From: Asticcacaulis endophyticus
GTDB taxonomy: Bacteria; Pseudomonadota; Alphaproteobacteria; Caulobacterales; Caulobacteraceae
Assembly (NCBI RefSeq): GCF_014652575.1
Contig: NZ_BMZB01000003.1
Location: 310,001 to 374,000 of the forward strand
DNA length: 64,000 nucleotides
Reading direction: 5' to 3'
Within the stretch, counting starts at the first letter, position 1; each line of letters begins with the position of its first letter. The translations under genes and the position numbers were made by a program. The notes beneath the pieces are model-generated. The model had not been told where the DNA came from. It saw only the letters and a list, made by a program, of their open reading frames with translations, and did not search any database. Positions 38,466 to 49,449 of the stretch are shown here, in pieces.

Positions 38466-41400
38466 ATGCGTAAATCACACCTTCGCAACGCCACAGCCAT
38501 CGGCCTGATTCTGGCCGCGGGCATATCCGCTCATACGGCGTCAGCCGAGACCAGCATAACCACTGAGCGCACAACGCCCATTGCCACCTCTACCGCCAAT
38601 AGCGGTGCGGCTGATGACGTGAAAATCGCTGCCGCAGGCTCGATTAAGCTGGCCAGCGGCACAGCCATCACCCTAAATTCTAATAATAAAGTTACGACCG
38701 AAGGTGCTATCAACATGTCTGCCTCCGCAGACAATTCGACCGGCATTCTTATCAACGGCGGCACGACCGGCGAAGTCTCGGTAAAGTCGAATATCACGGT
38801 CACGGACAATTATACGCCAGCCGATTCGACAACCGACGATGATGATTTTGTCGACGGAGAATTTGCGACCGGCACCGGACGGTACGGCATCCGCCTTACC
38901 GGAACCACACCTTTTACCGGTAAGATCGAAGTCACCAGTGGTTCAACGATTACTATTGAGGGGAATCAATCCTACGGCATCCGTCTGGAAGCTCCTCAAG
39001 TTGGTAATTTCAGCTTTGATGGCGCCATAGCCGCGGCAGGTACCGACACTAAAGGCATCTCGATTGAAAATAATGTCACCGGCAATGTCTATGTCAGCGG
39101 CACAGTCAATGCACTTGGCCGAAACGCTTCGGCTTTAAATCTGAGCGGCAACGTCAGCGGCTCTGTGATTCTCGACGGCACCATGGCGGGCACCGGTTAT
39201 CGGTTCACCTCCACCTTGAGCGATGCCCAACTGGCCTTGCTTGATCCGGACGACCTTTATCAATCCGGCCCGCTGGTCAGCATTTCAGGTAACCTGTCTA
39301 AGGGCCTCCTGCTAAACTCGACCGTAACTGCCGACACCACCAATACCGACATTGATGGCGATGGTACGCTTGACGCCAATCAGACGACGGCCAACCTGAC
39401 GCAATATGGCGGCGCGCCTGCCCTGCTTATTGGCTCGGCCACTCAGGACATTACGCTCAACAGCGTCGTCACCGCCAAAGCAACCGACAGCTACGGTCTG
39501 GTCGTCAAAGGCAATGTCAACGCCGCGGGCCTATATAAAGACGTCAATGCGACCGCCATTCAAATTGGCGGCCTCGGGCATAATGTGACCCTGCAAAACG
39601 GCCTGTCGATTCAAGGCAATATCACGGCTGTCGGCACAAAAGGTAATGCAACAGGTATTTCCCTGCTGAGCGGGGCCAATGTCGCCAACTTCGTCAACTC
39701 AGGCACCATGCGGGCCACAACAACGACGCTGAATAACAACAGCGCGATTGTGGTCGACATCGCCGCAGGTGCCACCGTACCCGCCTTTACCAACAGCGGC
39801 ACTATTTCGGCTACCGGCGCTGGTACAACCGCCAGCGCAATCGGTGTCCGTGACACCTCAAATACCCTGACCAGCTTTACAAACACAGGTTTCATTACCT
39901 CAGTCACTGTCCCCGCCGACGAAAACAATGACGGTGTGGCTGATACAGCCGTCAATCGTGGCATAGCTATTGATACCCGTACCAACTCGGCGGGCCTCAC
40001 CTTGGTTCAAACCGATACCAAGCCCGATGACGACACGGTCGCCGCCCCCTTCATCCAAGGCGATATCCTGCTGGGTGCCGGAAACGATTCGGTCACGATT
40101 AATGGCGGTCAGGTCCTTGGCAATATCGACTTCGGGGCTGGTAGCAACACCATGCTACTCGACAAGAAAGCCATTGTTCTTGGAAAAATCACTGGCAGCG
40201 GAACCGTCGCACTTGATGTGGCCGAAGCCCGACTGGGTCTTACTGGCGGATCGCAAGTAAATCTATCGTCCCTGCATCTTGGGGCGAAATCGGAGCTTTA
40301 TCTGGTACTTAATCCCGACACCGCTACGACACCCTTGCTGATTAATACCGGTACAACCACCATCGACAGCGGCGCTAAGGTGCTGTTATCCCTGACTGAG
40401 ATCATCAAGACACCGACACAGTTTACGGTGATGACCGGCAACAACATCAGCATAGCCAACCTTGATGTGGCAACGCTGAGTCAAAACGTGCCCTGGCTTT
40501 ATAACGCCACCTTATCGACGGGCACGGCCAACACTAACCTCTATGCCGATTTCAGGCTCAAGACCCAAAGCGAATCCGGACTATCCGTCAATGAATATAG
40601 CGCATTGGACGCGGTTCTGACGGCGGCTCAGACGGATGCGGCCACTCAACTGGCCTTGCTGGCTCAAACCAACCCTAACAGCTTCAATGAAGTCTATTCC
40701 GCCTTCCTGCCCGACTATTCGGGTGAAGCCCTGCTGACCCTGTCGAAGGGTCACGAAGCCCTCACCCACTCTCTGGCGCGGCAATCCTTCCTGCCGTCGG
40801 ATGGTGAGACGCAATACTGGCTTCAGGAATACGGCTTCCATATGGAGCGTGAACGGGCCGAAACCACAGGCTTCACATCAACCGGCTTTGCCTTTGCCGG
40901 TGGTGCCGAACGCGGCTTAATGGGCAATCAGGCGGTCGGCGTTTATGTCGCCTATACGACCACTACGCCCGAAGATACCTTTGCGGCAGCGAACGAAACC
41001 TCATCAACTTCTGACATTAGCGTTGGCGGCTACTGGCGTTTATATAACGAAAACTTCAAGGCCTGGGCCAGCGCCGGTATTGGGCGCGCAACCTTTGACT
41101 CAAAGCGTGAGTTGATCAGCGCCCAGAAAGTCATGGTCGCTGAAGCCGACTGGAGCGGCATCAGCTACTCCGGCAACATTGGGGCATCCTATGAAACCTC
41201 ATTGGGGCCGATATCCATGCGTCCGCAAGTCGCCGTCGACTTTTACGCTCTAAACGAAGATGAACGCACCGAAACCGGCGGCGGGTCCAGCTTTGATCTG
41301 ACGGTTGATTCGCGTGACAGCCACATGGCCAGCGCCAGCGCCCTCGTCTTCTTTGGCCGCGCCAATAGAAAAGCCCTGATCCAGCCTGAAATCTGGGTGG

Positions 41401-41627
41401 GTTATCGCCAAAACGTATCAGTCGAAATTGCCGACACAACGGCACGGTTCGGCACTGGAAATCCATTCACGCTGAATGGCGGTGATGTCGAAGGCGGCAG
41501 CCCTGTGGTTGGCTTCCGGCTCGCTGCCAGTAACGAATATGGCTATCTGGCACTTGAGGCCGAAGCCGAGAAGTATGACGCTTATGAAAACTACTCCATA
41601 AGCCTGCGTACCGGATTTAAGTTCTAA
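38466..41627 (+). CDS. Autotransporter (type Va) outer-membrane protein
   Basis: Surface protein of 1053 residues. A signal peptide ends TASAET (cleavage near 28). The passenger (about 30-780) is built of short Gly/Asn/Thr/Val repeats that predict a right-handed beta-helix (segments such as TGNVYVSGTVNALG, SGNLSKGLLLNSTV). The beta-barrel translocator (about 790-1053) ends in the aromatic GFKF typical of outer-membrane barrels. Acidic inserts break the passenger: near 119-133 (D-rich), near 295-306 (DIDGDGTLDAN) and near 485-493 (DENNDGVAD). The last two match the Ca-binding D-x-D/N-x-D-G pattern. There is no subtilase, adhesin or other enzyme domain, so the function is unknown, perhaps adhesion. 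Confidence 0.9.
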   Translation: MRKSHLRNATAIGLILAAGISAHTASAETSITTERTTPIATSTANSGAADDVKIAAAGSIKLASGTAITLNSNNKVTTEGAINMSASADNSTGILINGGTTGEVSVKSNITVTDNYTPADSTTDDDDFVDGEFATGTGRYGIRLTGTTPFTGKIEVTSGSTITIEGNQSYGIRLEAPQVGNFSFDGAIAAAGTDTKGISIENNVTGNVYVSGTVNALGRNASALNLSGNVSGSVILDGTMAGTGYRFTSTLSDAQLALLDPDDLYQSGPLVSISGNLSKGLLLNSTVTADTTNTDIDGDGTLDANQTTANLTQYGGAPALLIGSATQDITLNSVVTAKATDSYGLVVKGNVNAAGLYKDVNATAIQIGGLGHNVTLQNGLSIQGNITAVGTKGNATGISLLSGANVANFVNSGTMRATTTTLNNNSAIVVDIAAGATVPAFTNSGTISATGAGTTASAIGVRDTSNTLTSFTNTGFITSVTVPADENNDGVADTAVNRGIAIDTRTNSAGLTLVQTDTKPDDDTVAAPFIQGDILLGAGNDSVTINGGQVLGNIDFGAGSNTMLLDKKAIVLGKITGSGTVALDVAEARLGLTGGSQVNLSSLHLGAKSELYLVLNPDTATTPLLINTGTTTIDSGAKVLLSLTEIIKTPTQFTVMTGNNISIANLDVATLSQNVPWLYNATLSTGTANTNLYADFRLKTQSESGLSVNEYSALDAVLTAAQTDAATQLALLAQTNPNSFNEVYSAFLPDYSGEALLTLSKGHEALTHSLARQSFLPSDGETQYWLQEYGFHMERERAETTGFTSTGFAFAGGAERGLMGNQAVGVYVAYTTTTPEDTFAAANETSSTSDISVGGYWRLYNENFKAWASAGIGRATFDSKRELISAQKVMVAEADWSGISYSGNIGASYETSLGPISMRPQVAVDFYALNEDERTETGGGSSFDLTVDSRDSHMASASALVFFGRANRKALIQPEIWVGYRQNVSVEIADTTARFGTGNPFTLNGGDVEGGSPVVGFRLAASNEYGYLALEAEAEKYDAYENYSISLRTGFKF

Positions 41628-41647
41628 GCTTAAGTCTCAACACAAAC

Positions 41648-41682
41648 AAAAAGGCGGGCTTCAACCGAAGCCCGCCTTTTTT
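41648..41682. terminator. Bidirectional terminator
   Basis: GGCGGGCTTC (41653-41662), loop AACC, GAAGCCCGCC (41667-41676), flanked by A-run and T-run. It serves the autotransporter on plus and the Rid gene on minus. Confidence 0.95.
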
Positions 41683-41701
41683 ATTACGAGTTGGTGAATG
41701 C

Positions 41702-42085
41702 TTATTCGACGATTTCAGCCGAAGCCTCAATCTCCACCAGCCACTCCGGATTAATCAGAGCGTTAGTGCCAATAAATGATGAGGCCGGACGGATATCACC
41801 AAAGATTTCGCCATGCGCCTTTGCCGCCTGCTTCCAAACCGACATGTCGGTCAGGAAAATGCGGGTACGGATAATATCGGACGGCTTGCCACCGGCGGCC
41901 TCAACCGCCTTTACGATGATTTCTAAACAGGCCTTGGTTTGCTCATACGCATCGCCAATCCCGGCCGTTTTACCATCACGAATGGGAGCAGTTCCGGAAA
42001 CTTCGATGCGGTTTCCCGAACGTACGGCACGCGAAAAACCGATTTCGCCTTCAAAAGGTGAACCTGATGATACGAGTTGGCGCAT
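41702..42085 (-). CDS. Rid-family (YjgF/YER057c) protein, non-RidA subtype
   Basis: A 127-residue Rid-fold protein, possibly an imine/enamine deaminase or related hydrolase. Family marks: FSRAVRSGNRIEVSGTAP, QTKACLEIIVKAVEAAGG, IRTRIFLTDM and LVEIEASAEI. RidA proper carries an arginine (E. coli Arg105) in an A-R-x-x-V context before the last strand. Here the aligned stretch is RPASSFIGTNAL, with serine at that place. This suggests a Rid4-7-type protein without 2-aminoacrylate deaminase activity. The gene lies 13 bases downstream of pyrG on the same strand. Confidence 0.85.
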   Translation of the reverse strand: MRQLVSSGSPFEGEIGFSRAVRSGNRIEVSGTAPIRDGKTAGIGDAYEQTKACLEIIVKAVEAAGGKPSDIIRTRIFLTDMSVWKQAAKAHGEIFGDIRPASSFIGTNALINPEWLVEIEASAEIVE

Positions 42086-42098
42086 AATTATCTCCTGA

Positions 42099-43775
<1,677 letters not shown>

Positions 43776-43858
43776 TCACTACAAAGAAAAAGCGGCTCAA
43801 AATATAAATAATGAGCCACTTCAAATAGTTAAATTAGCAACCTGTGTTTCGTATTTAA

Positions 43859-44383
43859 CTACTGCGCAGGCTGCGTTGCGATCGGTTCATTTGCCGGAGC
43901 GGCACCGGATGCCGCCGAAGATTGAGTTGCCGATCGAGTTGATGGTGGTGTTGCCGATGCGACGGGCTTGGAGGCTGGCTGCGGCGCAGACGGCGTAATC
44001 ACCTGCGCACTCGGACGCGGCAATTCGGTCAAAGACGGCGCAACTGCCGACGATGCCGTTGCACCGGAAGGTGCCGCAGGCGCGGCGGCAGGAAGATTGG
44101 CAGCATCCAGATTGATATTGCCCTCACCAACCTGATCCACAACCGATGATCCGCGCTGGGACATATTGCCAACAATGGTTAAGCCAATCGAATTGGCAAA
44201 AAACAGGATGGCCAGAATGGATGTTGCTCGCGTCAGGAAATTGCCTGCACCGCGCGCCGACATGAACCCCGACGGGCTGCCCCCCATACCCAACGCGCCG
44301 CCTTCGGAACGCTGAATCAGCACCAGACCAACCAGCGCGAGACAGATAATGATCTGAACGGTGAGCAAAATACCAAATAACAT
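43859..44383 (-). CDS. secG: Protein-export membrane protein SecG
   Basis: Small accessory subunit of the SecYEG translocon. Starting at ATG 44383 (174 residues) it has two membrane helices (LFGILLTVQIIICLALVGLV and SILAILFFANSIGLTIVG) and the conserved loop GALGMGGSPSGFMSARG. A frame extending to 44458 is probably not translated. The C-terminal tail of about 95 residues, rich in Ala, Pro, Ser and Thr, is much longer than in enterobacterial SecG; long tails of this kind occur in alphaproteobacteria. It sits between tpiA and pyrG. Confidence 0.92.
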   Translation of the reverse strand: MLFGILLTVQIIICLALVGLVLIQRSEGGALGMGGSPSGFMSARGAGNFLTRATSILAILFFANSIGLTIVGNMSQRGSSVVDQVGEGNINLDAANLPAAAPAAPSGATASSAVAPSLTELPRPSAQVITPSAPQPASKPVASATPPSTRSATQSSAASGAAPANEPIATQPAQ

Positions 44384-44497
44384 GAGCCGTTTTAATCCTT
44401 GGGCGCAGTCCGCCACATGCGTGAGCGCGCAATCTTTGCGCCCCATTAGCACTGCCACACTGATTTTTCCAGAGCCGAAACCGATCCGGCAACAGTT

Positions 44498-45262
44498 TTA
44501 TGACTTCAGTTCGTGAACTAAAGGCGCGCTGTGGATTATCTTAAGGAAATCCGCGGCCTTAAGCGATGCGCCGCCAACCAAAGCGCCGCCGACACCCTCA
44601 AGCCTCAACACCTCTGCGGCATTGTCCGGCTTGACCGATCCGCCGTACAGAAGATGGGGTTTGAATTCATCACCAAAACGCTCAGAAATTACCCGGCGTA
44701 TCAGGGCAAAAGCATCAATAATTTGATCATCCGTCGCAATCATCCCTGTACCAATGGCCCAGACGGGCTCATAGGATACATGAAACGCCTTACCGATCAG
44801 GTCGTCGGGCAAGCTGTCACGCAGTTGCTTTGACAAAACCGCATGTGTAAGCCCTTCTTTGCGTTGCTCCAGCGTCTCACCAACACAAATAAGCGGTTCA
44901 AGACCGGCCTTCACTGCCGCGCGGGCTTTTAATGCTACCAGTTCACAAGCTTCTTTATGCCCGTGCCGACGCTCCGAGTGCCCCAGCAGCACCATACGTG
45001 CGCCTGCATCAAGCAATTGAGCGGCAGAGACATCACCAGTATAGGCCCCATTATCTTCGTGGTGGCAGTCTTGCCCCCCAAGTAAAATGTGACTATCGGG
45101 CCCAAGAGCCTCGGACATAGCATGTAATAAGGTAAATGGAGGAAATACAGCAATTTTGACAACGCTGTCAGAGCTGCCCTCGGCAATGGCGCGAGCTTCG
45201 TCTAATGACGATAAAAGCCCGTTCATCTTCCAGTTGCCGGCGATCAGGGTATGTGAGGTCAT
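44498..45262 (-). CDS. tpiA: Triosephosphate isomerase
   Basis: Interconverts dihydroxyacetone phosphate and glyceraldehyde 3-phosphate. The 254-residue TIM barrel has LIAGNWKMNG with the active-site Lys, LLGHSERR with the His, and YEPVWAIGTG with the Glu, plus LLYGGSVKP for phosphate binding. It is first in tpiA-secG-pyrG, a common alphaproteobacterial order. Confidence 0.98.
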   Translation of the reverse strand: MTSHTLIAGNWKMNGLLSSLDEARAIAEGSSDSVVKIAVFPPFTLLHAMSEALGPDSHILLGGQDCHHEDNGAYTGDVSAAQLLDAGARMVLLGHSERRHGHKEACELVALKARAAVKAGLEPLICVGETLEQRKEGLTHAVLSKQLRDSLPDDLIGKAFHVSYEPVWAIGTGMIATDDQIIDAFALIRRVISERFGDEFKPHLLYGGSVKPDNAAEVLRLEGVGGALVGGASLKAADFLKIIHSAPLVHELKS

Positions 45263-45403
45263 AAAAATTCTTTAAATTAGCAGGTGCAGCAATTAAAGCC
45301 AAAAACGATTAAAAACCGGAAAACAAATAAATTCCTATTGTTACAAATTCCTGTATCACTCTTGTATTAAGGGCATTCGTGAGACGGTATGGTAAAAACT
45401 GTC

Positions 45404-45432
45404 TTGAATCTGCCGCACTTCCTCCTTTATAT
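45404..45432 (+). promoter_or_regulatory. Candidate ppiD-trpE promoter
   Basis: TTGAAT (45404-45409), 17-base spacer, TTATAT (45427-45432). A start near 45440 would lie before both candidate start codons of ppiD. Confidence 0.4.
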
Positions 45433-45513
45433 CACGCCCAACTGGCTTTCGGATAAATACCAAGCGCCTGAGTGCGTAAGGAAGCCGTCAATTTTACTAA
45501 GGTCTGGGCTTTC

Positions 45514-47436
45514 ATGATCAACGGGTTTCGCGCTTTCACCAAGACCTGGACATTTAAAATCCTGATGGGCATTCTGGCGCTCAGCTTTGTCGTGGTCGGA
45601 GGCAGTCAGTTGGATGTCCTGTCGGCCGCAAGCGGCAATAGTGTCATCAAGGCCGGGTCGCGCGAAGTCAGCGCACAAGATTTCTCAAAGGCCTTTGATA
45701 ACTACAAAAAAGGCGCTCAGGAACAATCCGGCAAGGCCGTCACCAATGAAGAGGCGGTGAACGAAGGCCTGCATGTGCGTATTCTCGAAGAGATGGCCAG
45801 CATGGAATCGCTGTCGTCTTACCTCGAAAAGGCGGGCATTAAACCATCAGCCAAGATGGTCGTTGACCAGATCAGCAAATATCCAATGTTTTTCGATTCG
45901 ATCACCAATCGGTTTGATAAGGATAAGTATACCCAGTTTCTGGGCCAGCAGGGCCTGACCGAGACCAAGTTCGAGCAGTTGATCCGCGACGATATTGCCG
46001 CCAATCACTTTGGTAACGCCGCCGCTGCGGGCCTCAAACTGCCGCGCGTTTATGGGGCCCTCGCCGCTTCCTTTGGCATGGAAAGCCGCGACGTCAGCCT
46101 GTTTATCCTGTCACCTGCCAATGTTGAACAGCCTGCCCAGCCCAATGATGCGCAATTGACAGCGTTTTATAACGAAAACAAGGAGCGTCTGCGTCGTCCT
46201 GAGTTCCGTCAGTTTTCGCTGGTGACTTTTGCGCCCAAAGATCTGTTGGCCTCGATTACGATCGATGAAGCTGAGCTAAAAAAACGCTACGAATTTAAAC
46301 GCGACACACTATCGCAAGCTGAAACCCGCACACTCGTGCAAATTTCCGCCAAGGATGCCAAGGCAGCCGCGACGGCTGTAGCGGCACTGAAGGCCGGACA
46401 ATCCTCTGAGGCCGCCGCAAAAGCTGCAGACGGCGAAGTCGTGAACTATGATAACAAACCCAAGACCGCGATCCCTGACAAAAAGATAGCTGACGCCGCC
46501 TTCTCGCTTGCCAGCGGCGCCGTGTCCGCCCCCATTCAGGGCGATCTCGGCTATGCTGTGATCAAGGTCATCAGCATCACGGCGGGATCTGTCCCAAGCT
46601 TTGATGCGGTCAAGCCTCAATTGACCGAAGAATACCGTCAGGAAAAGGCCACCGAAATTGTCTATGAACGTGTCGAAGCTTTTGAAAAGGCCCGCGGCGC
46701 AGGCGACAGCATCGAAACGGCAGCCAAAAAGCTCAATCTGAGCATAGTCAACCTGCCGCCTATGACCGCAGAAGGTCAGGCCGTAAATGGTCAAAACTAT
46801 GCCCAGTTCGCACCGGTCATCAAAGTAGCCTTCGATCAGCCCAAAGGTGGTGAATCCGAAGTCCAGGAACTCGGCAACGGCGAATATTTTGCCGTGCGCG
46901 TAAATGAAGTCGTACCGTCTGAAGTGCCCGCACTAGATCAGGTCAAGCCGCAAATGGTTCAGGCCTATATGCAGCAGAAAATGATGGATGCTATCCGCAT
47001 TAAGGCTGATACGTTGAGCGAACGCCTGCGTAAAGGCGAGGATTTCAAAGCTGTAGCCGCTTCAGTTAAGGCACCGGTTGAGACTCTCAAAGGACTTGAT
47101 CGCCAGACCGGACAGCAAAAGGTAGGCCCCCAAATTGCCGCCCGCGTATTTTCGGCGAAAAAGGGTGACACGTTCAACGCTCAGGCCAGCGAATTCGCCT
47201 ATGTCCTGGGACGCGTCGATACCGTAACCGCCCCGGAAGCCAATTCGGCGAATGTTAATTCGGTTCTGGCGCAACGCGGTCTGACACAGGCAACCTTCCG
47301 CGATGTCGAAGACATGTCGCGTTCATCGACGCGCGCCCTGCTGAAAACCAAGACCTATCCGCAAACGGCGATTAAGGCTTTGGGCGTAACCCCGCCCGCC
47401 AAGACCGATACGCCTGCGTCCACTGAAAAGAAATAA
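45514..47436 (+). CDS. ppiD: PpiD-like peptidyl-prolyl isomerase/periplasmic chaperone
   Basis: Inner-membrane-anchored periplasmic folding factor. From the ATG at 45514 (640 residues; an in-frame GTG at 45472 would add 14) there is one N-terminal helix (FKILMGILALSFVVVGG), a SurA-N-type chaperone region (about 35-200) and a parvulin-like domain (about 235-355). The latter is degenerate: the clear parvulin motif is limited to FSLASGAVSAPIQGDLGYAVIKV. The C-terminal half continues with a second, weaker rotamase-like region. It is followed by trpE after one base, an arrangement kept in many alphaproteobacteria. Confidence 0.85.
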   Translation: MINGFRAFTKTWTFKILMGILALSFVVVGGSQLDVLSAASGNSVIKAGSREVSAQDFSKAFDNYKKGAQEQSGKAVTNEEAVNEGLHVRILEEMASMESLSSYLEKAGIKPSAKMVVDQISKYPMFFDSITNRFDKDKYTQFLGQQGLTETKFEQLIRDDIAANHFGNAAAAGLKLPRVYGALAASFGMESRDVSLFILSPANVEQPAQPNDAQLTAFYNENKERLRRPEFRQFSLVTFAPKDLLASITIDEAELKKRYEFKRDTLSQAETRTLVQISAKDAKAAATAVAALKAGQSSEAAAKAADGEVVNYDNKPKTAIPDKKIADAAFSLASGAVSAPIQGDLGYAVIKVISITAGSVPSFDAVKPQLTEEYRQEKATEIVYERVEAFEKARGAGDSIETAAKKLNLSIVNLPPMTAEGQAVNGQNYAQFAPVIKVAFDQPKGGESEVQELGNGEYFAVRVNEVVPSEVPALDQVKPQMVQAYMQQKMMDAIRIKADTLSERLRKGEDFKAVAASVKAPVETLKGLDRQTGQQKVGPQIAARVFSAKKGDTFNAQASEFAYVLGRVDTVTAPEANSANVNSVLAQRGLTQATFRDVEDMSRSSTRALLKTKTYPQTAIKALGVTPPAKTDTPASTEKK

Positions 47437-47437
47437 G

Positions 47438-48928
47438 ATGAGCGCTTTGAGTTTAGAGGACGCCTTTCGGGAAGATTACGATGCCGGTCAGCCCCATGTC
47501 GTTTGCCGCCGTTTGGTAGACGATCTGGAGACGCCGGTTTCGGCTTATCTCAAGCTGGCCAAAGATAGTGAATTCGCTTTTCTGTTTGAGTCCGTTGAAG
47601 GCGGCACCCTGAAAGGGCGCTATTCCATCATAACGCTTAAGCCGGATCTGGTGTGGCGCTGTTTTGGAGATAAGGCTGAGTTGGCCGTAGGCGATGCCAT
47701 AGCCAAAAATGAATACACGCCAGAAGCCTTGCCCACCCTTGAGTCTCTGCGCGCTCTGGTCAAGGCCAACCGTATGGATATTCCGGCTGACCTGCCGCCC
47801 ATGGTGTCAGGACTATTTGGGGTATTCGGTTATGACCTGATCCGTTTGACTGAGCCGCTAGGGAAAGCAAATCCTGACCCGCTGGGTTTGCCGGATGCGG
47901 TCATGGTGCGTCCGTCGGTCATCTGCGTGTTTGACAATGTCTCCAACGAAATCCTTATCGCCAGCCCGGTTTGGCCAGGCGATAAAAACGCGTCGCAAGC
48001 CTATGCCGATGCCGTAGCCCGTATCGATCAGGTCGAAACCGACCTGCGCGTAGCCCTGCCCAGTCGCGATAAACCGCAAGCCCGCGTCCAGCCCCCCTTA
48101 GCATCGCCGACGTCGCCAGAGCGATACTGCGAAATGGTTGAGGCATCTAAGGAATACATCGCCGCCGGTGATATTTTTCAGGTAGTCCCAAGCCATCGTT
48201 TCGAAGCAACGTTTGACGTCGATCCGTTCGCTTTCTATAGATCTCTGCGCCGGCAGAACCCTTCGCCATACCTGTTTTACCTCAATTTCGGTAACTTCCA
48301 GATGGCCGGATCAAGCCCGGAAATACTGGTGCGTATCCGTGATGGAAAGCTGACGATCCGTCCGATAGCAGGTACACGGCCACGCGGTAAAACCGTTGAG
48401 GAAGACAATGCCTTAGAGCAAGAACTTCTCAACGACCCTAAAGAGATCGCTGAGCATTTGATGTTGCTTGATTTGGGCCGCAATGATGTCGGCCGGGTGG
48501 CTAAACCGGCCACAGTTCGTGTTACTGAAAAATTTGTCATCGAGCGCTACAGCCATGTCATGCACATTGTATCTAACGTCGAAGGCGATACGCCGGATGA
48601 CATAGATCCGGTTGATGCCCTGCTTGCCGCCCTGCCCGCGGGTACTCTGTCCGGTGCGCCAAAGGTGCGTGCCATGGAGATCATCGACGAACTGGAAGAC
48701 GTCAAGCGCGGCGTCGCCTATGCAGGCGGTGTGGGCTATATCTCAAGCTCAGGTGCGACCGATATCTGCATAGTGTTGCGTACGGCCTTGTTCAAAGACC
48801 AGAAAGTCTATGTTCAGGCCGGTGCGGGCGTAGTCGCCGACAGCGTCCCCATAAACGAATATAATGAAACGGTTCACAAGGCGGGAGCGCTAATTCGTGC
48901 CGCCGCCGAAGCCTGGCATTATGTTTAG
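47438..48928 (+). CDS. trpE: Anthranilate synthase component I
   Basis: Converts chorismate to anthranilate with ammonia supplied by TrpG. The 496-residue protein has an N-terminal tryptophan-feedback domain, PSPYLFYLNFG, GSSPEILVRI, PIAGTRPRGKT, LLDLGRNDVGRV, and the late LSGAPKVRAMEIIDELE and YAGGVGYISSSG, all standard. It begins one base after ppiD and is separated from trpG by a gene on the opposite strand. Confidence 0.97.
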   Translation: MSALSLEDAFREDYDAGQPHVVCRRLVDDLETPVSAYLKLAKDSEFAFLFESVEGGTLKGRYSIITLKPDLVWRCFGDKAELAVGDAIAKNEYTPEALPTLESLRALVKANRMDIPADLPPMVSGLFGVFGYDLIRLTEPLGKANPDPLGLPDAVMVRPSVICVFDNVSNEILIASPVWPGDKNASQAYADAVARIDQVETDLRVALPSRDKPQARVQPPLASPTSPERYCEMVEASKEYIAAGDIFQVVPSHRFEATFDVDPFAFYRSLRRQNPSPYLFYLNFGNFQMAGSSPEILVRIRDGKLTIRPIAGTRPRGKTVEEDNALEQELLNDPKEIAEHLMLLDLGRNDVGRVAKPATVRVTEKFVIERYSHVMHIVSNVEGDTPDDIDPVDALLAALPAGTLSGAPKVRAMEIIDELEDVKRGVAYAGGVGYISSSGATDICIVLRTALFKDQKVYVQAGAGVVADSVPINEYNETVHKAGALIRAAAEAWHYV

Positions 48929-48944
48929 ACGCTAAGCCTGAAAA

Positions 48945-49322
48945 TTATTTTTTACTTTCGCCAGCCGCCAGTTCGTCTTCGCTCAACGGCACAGCCTCAT
49001 TGACACCTTCAATGGGTAAGGGACTGGCTGATAGTTCAAAGCCACCTGCGGGTACCTGAACCACCATGGCTTTGGGAGTTAGATTCGCTTGATCATCTTC
49101 GGTCGGCGGAGCCTCATTCGACACCGAACTGCGCGTACGCTCCCACCCCGGCCCCATGATAATAGCGGCCGCCAGCATAAGCGCCGTCGCAGCAAAAGCG
49201 ATTGAAGACAGTAACGCTGATTTTAAGGAAGCTGGCTTTTGGGGCTGTGGGGACAAGAGTCTACGTGCCCGCTTCAGTCTGGCGTCCACAACATTATCCG
49301 TCAGGGTCATATTGTCAGGCAT
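48945..49322 (-). CDS. Hypothetical single-pass membrane protein between trpE and trpG
   Basis: I do not recognise this family. The 125-residue protein has a basic N-terminal segment (LKRARRLLSP), one transmembrane helix (about 33-57) and an acidic, proline-containing periplasmic tail. It runs against the trp genes and splits trpE from trpGDC. Coding is supported by an ATG and correct length between neighbours but not by homology. Confidence 0.55.
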   Translation of the reverse strand: MPDNMTLTDNVVDARLKRARRLLSPQPQKPASLKSALLSSIAFAATALMLAAAIIMGPGWERTRSSVSNEAPPTEDDQANLTPKAMVVQVPAGGFELSASPLPIEGVNEAVPLSEDELAAGESKK

Positions 49323-49390
49323 GATGTATCCGAATCAGAAATAATTCCTGATATTTAAACATGAAATGACTGAACTGTATCGGTTATCAC

Positions 49391-49419
49391 TTGGCGCAAT
49401 CGACCTTAAGCCCTATGTA
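49391..49419 (+). promoter_or_regulatory. Candidate trpGDC promoter
   Basis: TTGGCG (49391-49396), 17-base spacer, TATGTA (49414-49419), then GGAG before the trpG ATG. No leader peptide with tandem Trp codons or attenuator hairpin is visible. Confidence 0.35.
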
Positions 49420-49449
49420 GATGACGACATTTTGCCCGGAGCCTTCTGA

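Noticed and set aside
38148-38524. Short open frames upstream of the autotransporter
   Set aside because: They overlap the tRNA terminator, lack ribosome sites and have no recognisable product.
49323-49449. Possible trp leader peptide and attenuator
   Set aside because: Short frames there have no Trp codons, and no antiterminator/terminator pair is visible.
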